This document shows, in pieces, positions 61,136 to 64,000 of a stretch of 64,000 nucleotides of DNA. This DNA is from an uncultured Catenibacterium sp. (lineage in GTDB: Bacteria; Bacillota_I; Bacilli_A; Erysipelotrichales; Coprobacillaceae). How positions within the stretch are numbered: position 1 is the stretch's first letter; every line of letters starts with the position of its first letter. The notes under the pieces are model-generated. The model did not search any database. It was not told the DNA's origin and saw nothing but the letters and a program-made list of their open reading frames with translations. The stretch spans positions 1 to 64,000 of the forward strand of contig UQGS01000005.1 of assembly GCA_900540685.1 (NCBI GenBank). The letters run 5' to 3'. The position numbers and the translations under genes are program-made.

Positions 61136-62773
61136 AAGTCTTCCAACCTTATGAATGCATAGTGTGGTAATAAATTCTTCTAGTAGAATGCTGAAGAACC
61201 ATAATAAGCATGCATAGAGAACAATAGGTATATGCATCATGAAACTCATAAAGATACTTATGATTAGTAGTATGACTAAATAGAATACGTAGTAGTAAAC
61301 ATAATCATATCGTGCAAGAGATTTTAACTCCTTAATACTTAATCCATTCTCATATAGGAAGAAGTATTCGTCCTTGTTGGAATCAATTGTCTTTTGACGA
61401 TGATAGATAAGAATAATCAACATGATAATAAATATTGCACATATTAACATTAGTAAACTATTCATCATTCTAGAATTAATCTGAGTGAGATGATCAAGAT
61501 TCACATTAGAATATACTGTTAAGTGAGGATCTATATCATTGATTTGTGAAAGAATACTAGAGATATATTGTGCATCATCCACTCTCACAAGTAACATCTT
61601 TGTCTCATCAATCTCAAAGTATTTCCTATATATAGCTTCAGGAAGATAGAGTACATCATCTCCTTGAGAAGAAATAGTATTCTTCTTGTTTATGTAGGAT
61701 GAAACATGAAAAGTATGATGGTTGATGGTGATGTCTTTACCTAAATTCTTGATTGTACGAGATGCTTTGATTGTATCACCAGTATAAGATTGTACGATTA
61801 CATCATCAGTAACTGTTTCATAGAATGGAGTGATATGAATATGTTCTATTTCATTGAGATCTCTTCTTATATCCATTCTAATGGGCTCAGTAATAGAATC
61901 ATAAGCATACTTACTGTTATTTCCATAATAGAGGCGTACATCTAATAGTTTCTCTTGTATCGCATTAATCTCATGTGAATAGTATGTACGATATCCAAAT
62001 ATACCTATAGTCATAGAAAGAATCAAACCAAAAAGTATATATAGGATTTTAGAAGAACGTATAAGATGTTTCTTGTAGTAAGATAAATAGTTTTGTGGTT
62101 TTCTAGTAATAGAAGTGGTTTCTAGTTCTTCTATTGAACTCTTTTTGAGAGGTACTATTTTATGATTCTGAATCTCATAGAGATCATCTGCATAATCAAT
62201 AATACGTTTATCATGTGTTGCGATAAGAACGCATACTGGATGTGTATGAATATAATCACTCAGGAGTTCTATTAATAACTTGCAGTTAATAGAATCTAGA
62301 GAAGCAGTTGGTTCATCTAAAAGAAGGAGAGAAGGATCCTTCATCAACGCGAAGGCGATAGCTGCACGTTGTCTTTCTCCTCCTGATACATGATCAGGTG
62401 TCTGATTGAGTAGATGTTCGATCTTCATAGAACATAGAATATCATTCATTCTAGTTTCGTTATATTCCTGTCCAGAGAGTAGGAATGCGAATTTCATATT
62501 CTCTCTAATGGTCATGTTATTGAATAATGTACTTTCTTGATGTACATAACCAATCTTTTCTTTCCTTGTAGTAAGAGGGTCATCAATAGAATGACCCTCC
62601 ATTAAATAATCACAGGATAAAGGTGCTACAAGTCCTAATTGATTCAATAAGGTTGTTTTACCAGTACCACTTTTTCCTTTGATCATAGTAATGCTGTTGT
62701 TAGATAAGGTGATGCATGCATCATCAAAAATCACTCTATCAAATGTGATAGAAAGATGTTTAATATCAATCAT
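61124..62773 (-). CDS. ABC transporter, fused ATPase-permease, third cassette
   Basis: 549 residues. Walker A GKSGTGKTTLL, signature VSGGERQRAAIAFAL and Walker B LLLLDEPTASLD lie in 1-205. A helix near 240-260, a shorter external domain and three helices follow. It is more distant from the other two cassettes. Its start overlaps the upstream gene by eight bases. The order is reversed relative to pairs A and B (large partner first). Confidence 0.8.
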   Translation of the reverse strand: MIDIKHLSITFDRVIFDDACITLSNNSITMIKGKSGTGKTTLLNQLGLVAPLSCDYLMEGHSIDDPLTTRKEKIGYVHQESTLFNNMTIRENMKFAFLLSGQEYNETRMNDILCSMKIEHLLNQTPDHVSGGERQRAAIAFALMKDPSLLLLDEPTASLDSINCKLLIELLSDYIHTHPVCVLIATHDKRIIDYADDLYEIQNHKIVPLKKSSIEELETTSITRKPQNYLSYYKKHLIRSSKILYILFGLILSMTIGIFGYRTYYSHEINAIQEKLLDVRLYYGNNSKYAYDSITEPIRMDIRRDLNEIEHIHITPFYETVTDDVIVQSYTGDTIKASRTIKNLGKDITINHHTFHVSSYINKKNTISSQGDDVLYLPEAIYRKYFEIDETKMLLVRVDDAQYISSILSQINDIDPHLTVYSNVNLDHLTQINSRMMNSLLMLICAIFIIMLIILIYHRQKTIDSNKDEYFFLYENGLSIKELKSLARYDYVYYYVFYLVILLIISIFMSFMMHIPIVLYACLLWFFSILLEEFITTLCIHKVGRLKGS

Positions 62774-64000
62774 GATCCGTGCTCTTTACCATTGTTTTAT
62801 TTGTAATATAGAAGACTAATGTAGTCACAACAGCACTTACTAAACCTATAATCATCTTGATTGAATTGCTTACTAACGCAAACTCACTCGATGAGAATAG
62901 TCTTAAACAGAAGGAAAGAAGAACAGCTATAAATAGGAATGAAGCCATAAACTGTATATCAACCATATGAATGGATTGAATCTGTTTCTCATTTAAATCA
63001 AGTTCTCTATATCTTATATATTCTCTTGATTTATTATAGAGGATTAAGAAAACAACATAGGCAAGAAGACCAACAACAGTATAGATGAGAATCATAGTCT
63101 TAGTATTCTTAGAATCCTTTTGACGCATCTTAGCGGTTTGTTTGTAATCATCACTCTCTATATAAGTAACGATGTTTGGAGATATCTTATTGAGCCCATT
63201 TCTCACCTGATCTACATAACTTGCATTTTCACACTCGACTGCATAAGTTGCAGGAACATAATCAACAATATGCTCATTTAGATCTTCATATAAATTAATT
63301 GAAACATTAGTTGTACGATATTTATTTATAATAGAGTTCGCAAAGTCATTATTTAAGTAGACTTTAAATTCGTTGTTACCTGTGAAGTCATCTTGATCTT
63401 CATTTGATTTGATAACACCATAGATTTTAATAGATACTCTTTTCTTCTGATACACAGGATGTCGTTCAATTACATCATAAGATTTTTTCTGTAATCCATT
63501 TTGATCACCATATCGTATAGTGCCATTATATTCAGTAGAACATACAGGTACACCTATATCTATTTTCATGGTTACAGGAAAATCTGAATCAGTCAATTCT
63601 AACGTTTTCATAAGACCTTCGCTTATATAATTTTTGTTTTTATTACCAAACTGACCCTTTATATAACTTGATACAAAAACGTTGTCATCAGTAGAATATT
63701 CTCTTCCCTTGACTGACATATATGCAATTACATTATCATCCTCATCATTTCTTGTATCATAATTACGAGCTGGGAACTGATAATAGCTTGTTATGCTTTT
63801 AACTCCTTTGATAGATTGAATAGATTGGATTTCTTGAGGAGTCATAGAATATCCTTGATCATATTCCATAAATCTATAACCAGAAGGTAATTCATTTCTT
63901 GTAATATATTCTTTTCCTGTATAGATAATTTTACTAGTTAAGTTATCCATCATAGATGCTGTATTCTTGTTTGTCATATATAACTCTATACCAGAATATA
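62766..64000 (-). CDS. ABC transporter permease region, partial (continues beyond the window)
   Basis: The frame is open to the right edge, so only the last 411 codons are seen. They hold an external domain (LTSKIIYTGKEYITRNELP, SIKGVKSITSYYQF, similar in layout to the ectodomain after TIASRDLTVYKE in the first cassette) and three helices (about 300-400). An N-terminal ATPase is expected upstream, outside the window. It is coupled to the next gene. Confidence 0.7.
   Translation of the reverse strand, partial: YSGIELYMTNKNTASMMDNLTSKIIYTGKEYITRNELPSGYRFMEYDQGYSMTPQEIQSIQSIKGVKSITSYYQFPARNYDTRNDEDDNVIAYMSVKGREYSTDDNVFVSSYIKGQFGNKNKNYISEGLMKTLELTDSDFPVTMKIDIGVPVCSTEYNGTIRYGDQNGLQKKSYDVIERHPVYQKKRVSIKIYGVIKSNEDQDDFTGNNEFKVYLNNDFANSIINKYRTTNVSINLYEDLNEHIVDYVPATYAVECENASYVDQVRNGLNKISPNIVTYIESDDYKQTAKMRQKDSKNTKTMILIYTVVGLLAYVVFLILYNKSREYIRYRELDLNEKQIQSIHMVDIQFMASFLFIAVLLSFCLRLFSSSEFALVSNSIKMIIGLVSAVVTTLVFYITNKTMVKSTDHD

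Overview
The window looks like chromosome from a low-GC, Gram-positive anaerobe of the Bacillota, most likely an Erysipelotrichia-type gut bacterium. This is inferred from AT-rich sequence, AGGAGG-type ribosome sites, T-box leaders, Feo iron uptake, a rubredoxin, an Fe-dependent alcohol dehydrogenase, an Fe-S aldo/keto reductase and a Gram-positive TagO/MraY-type enzyme. The taxonomic call rests on style of sequence and not on a marker gene. There is no phage, CRISPR array or replication origin. Mobile DNA is limited to a decayed IS21-type remnant (about 0.9-1.5 kb) and one intact IS1182-type element (36.5-38.3 kb).

Layout. 0-3 kb is accessory: a small membrane protein, a previously unlisted type I toxin-antitoxin module (holin-like toxin plus convergent antisense RNA), IS21 debris and an orphan HipA-like kinase. 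2.8-7.8 kb is core: ssrA, smpB, rnr, secG and a TagO/WecA-like transferase with an unusual extracytoplasmic tail. 8-15 kb handles sugars and peptides: MupG-like hydrolase, GH1 6-phospho-glycosidase, an RpiR regulator, then aminopeptidase, DUF969/DUF979 permease pair and pyroglutamyl peptidase. 15.5-19.9 kb is a secreted cysteine-containing protein followed by two fused ATPase-permease (MacB-like) ABC half-transporters. Paralogues of this pair occupy 56.7-60.6 kb, and a third, more distant pair runs off the right edge at 61-64 kb. 20-31 kb holds redox and housekeeping genes, a methionine T-box with metNIQ, and a FeoA-FeoB fusion. 31-36.5 kb holds a ZIP transporter, an Ig-like surface protein, a ROK-like regulator, a short-chain dehydrogenase and a DNA glycosylase.

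The metal block at 38.5-45.3 kb is the most coherent regulatory region. A yybP-ykoY-type Mn riboswitch sits in front of a P-type ATPase (likely Mn export). A short DtxR-type regulator with iron-type ligands (Met, Cys, Glu, His) lies next to a feoA-feoA-feoB operon that ends in two FeoB-associated cysteine-rich membrane proteins. The same operator-like sequence (TTAGTAAAG-x-CTAAC) overlaps or flanks the feo promoter and also overlaps the start of a promoter for an apparent ~108-nt noncoding transcript at 41.28-41.39 kb, which I propose as an iron-repressed small RNA.

46.7-52.8 kb is an arginine operon (argG-argH-argC-argJ-argB) behind a T-box and a seven-codon leader peptide with tandem Arg codons. 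52.9-56.2 kb holds a cell-wall amidase lipoprotein, tRNA-modification genes ttcA and tcdA, a DJ-1/PfpI protein and tRNA-Glu. Three dispersed copies of one intrinsic-terminator module (TGTAACG...CGTTACA) lie directly after stop codons at about 15.1, 19.9 and 45.3 kb.
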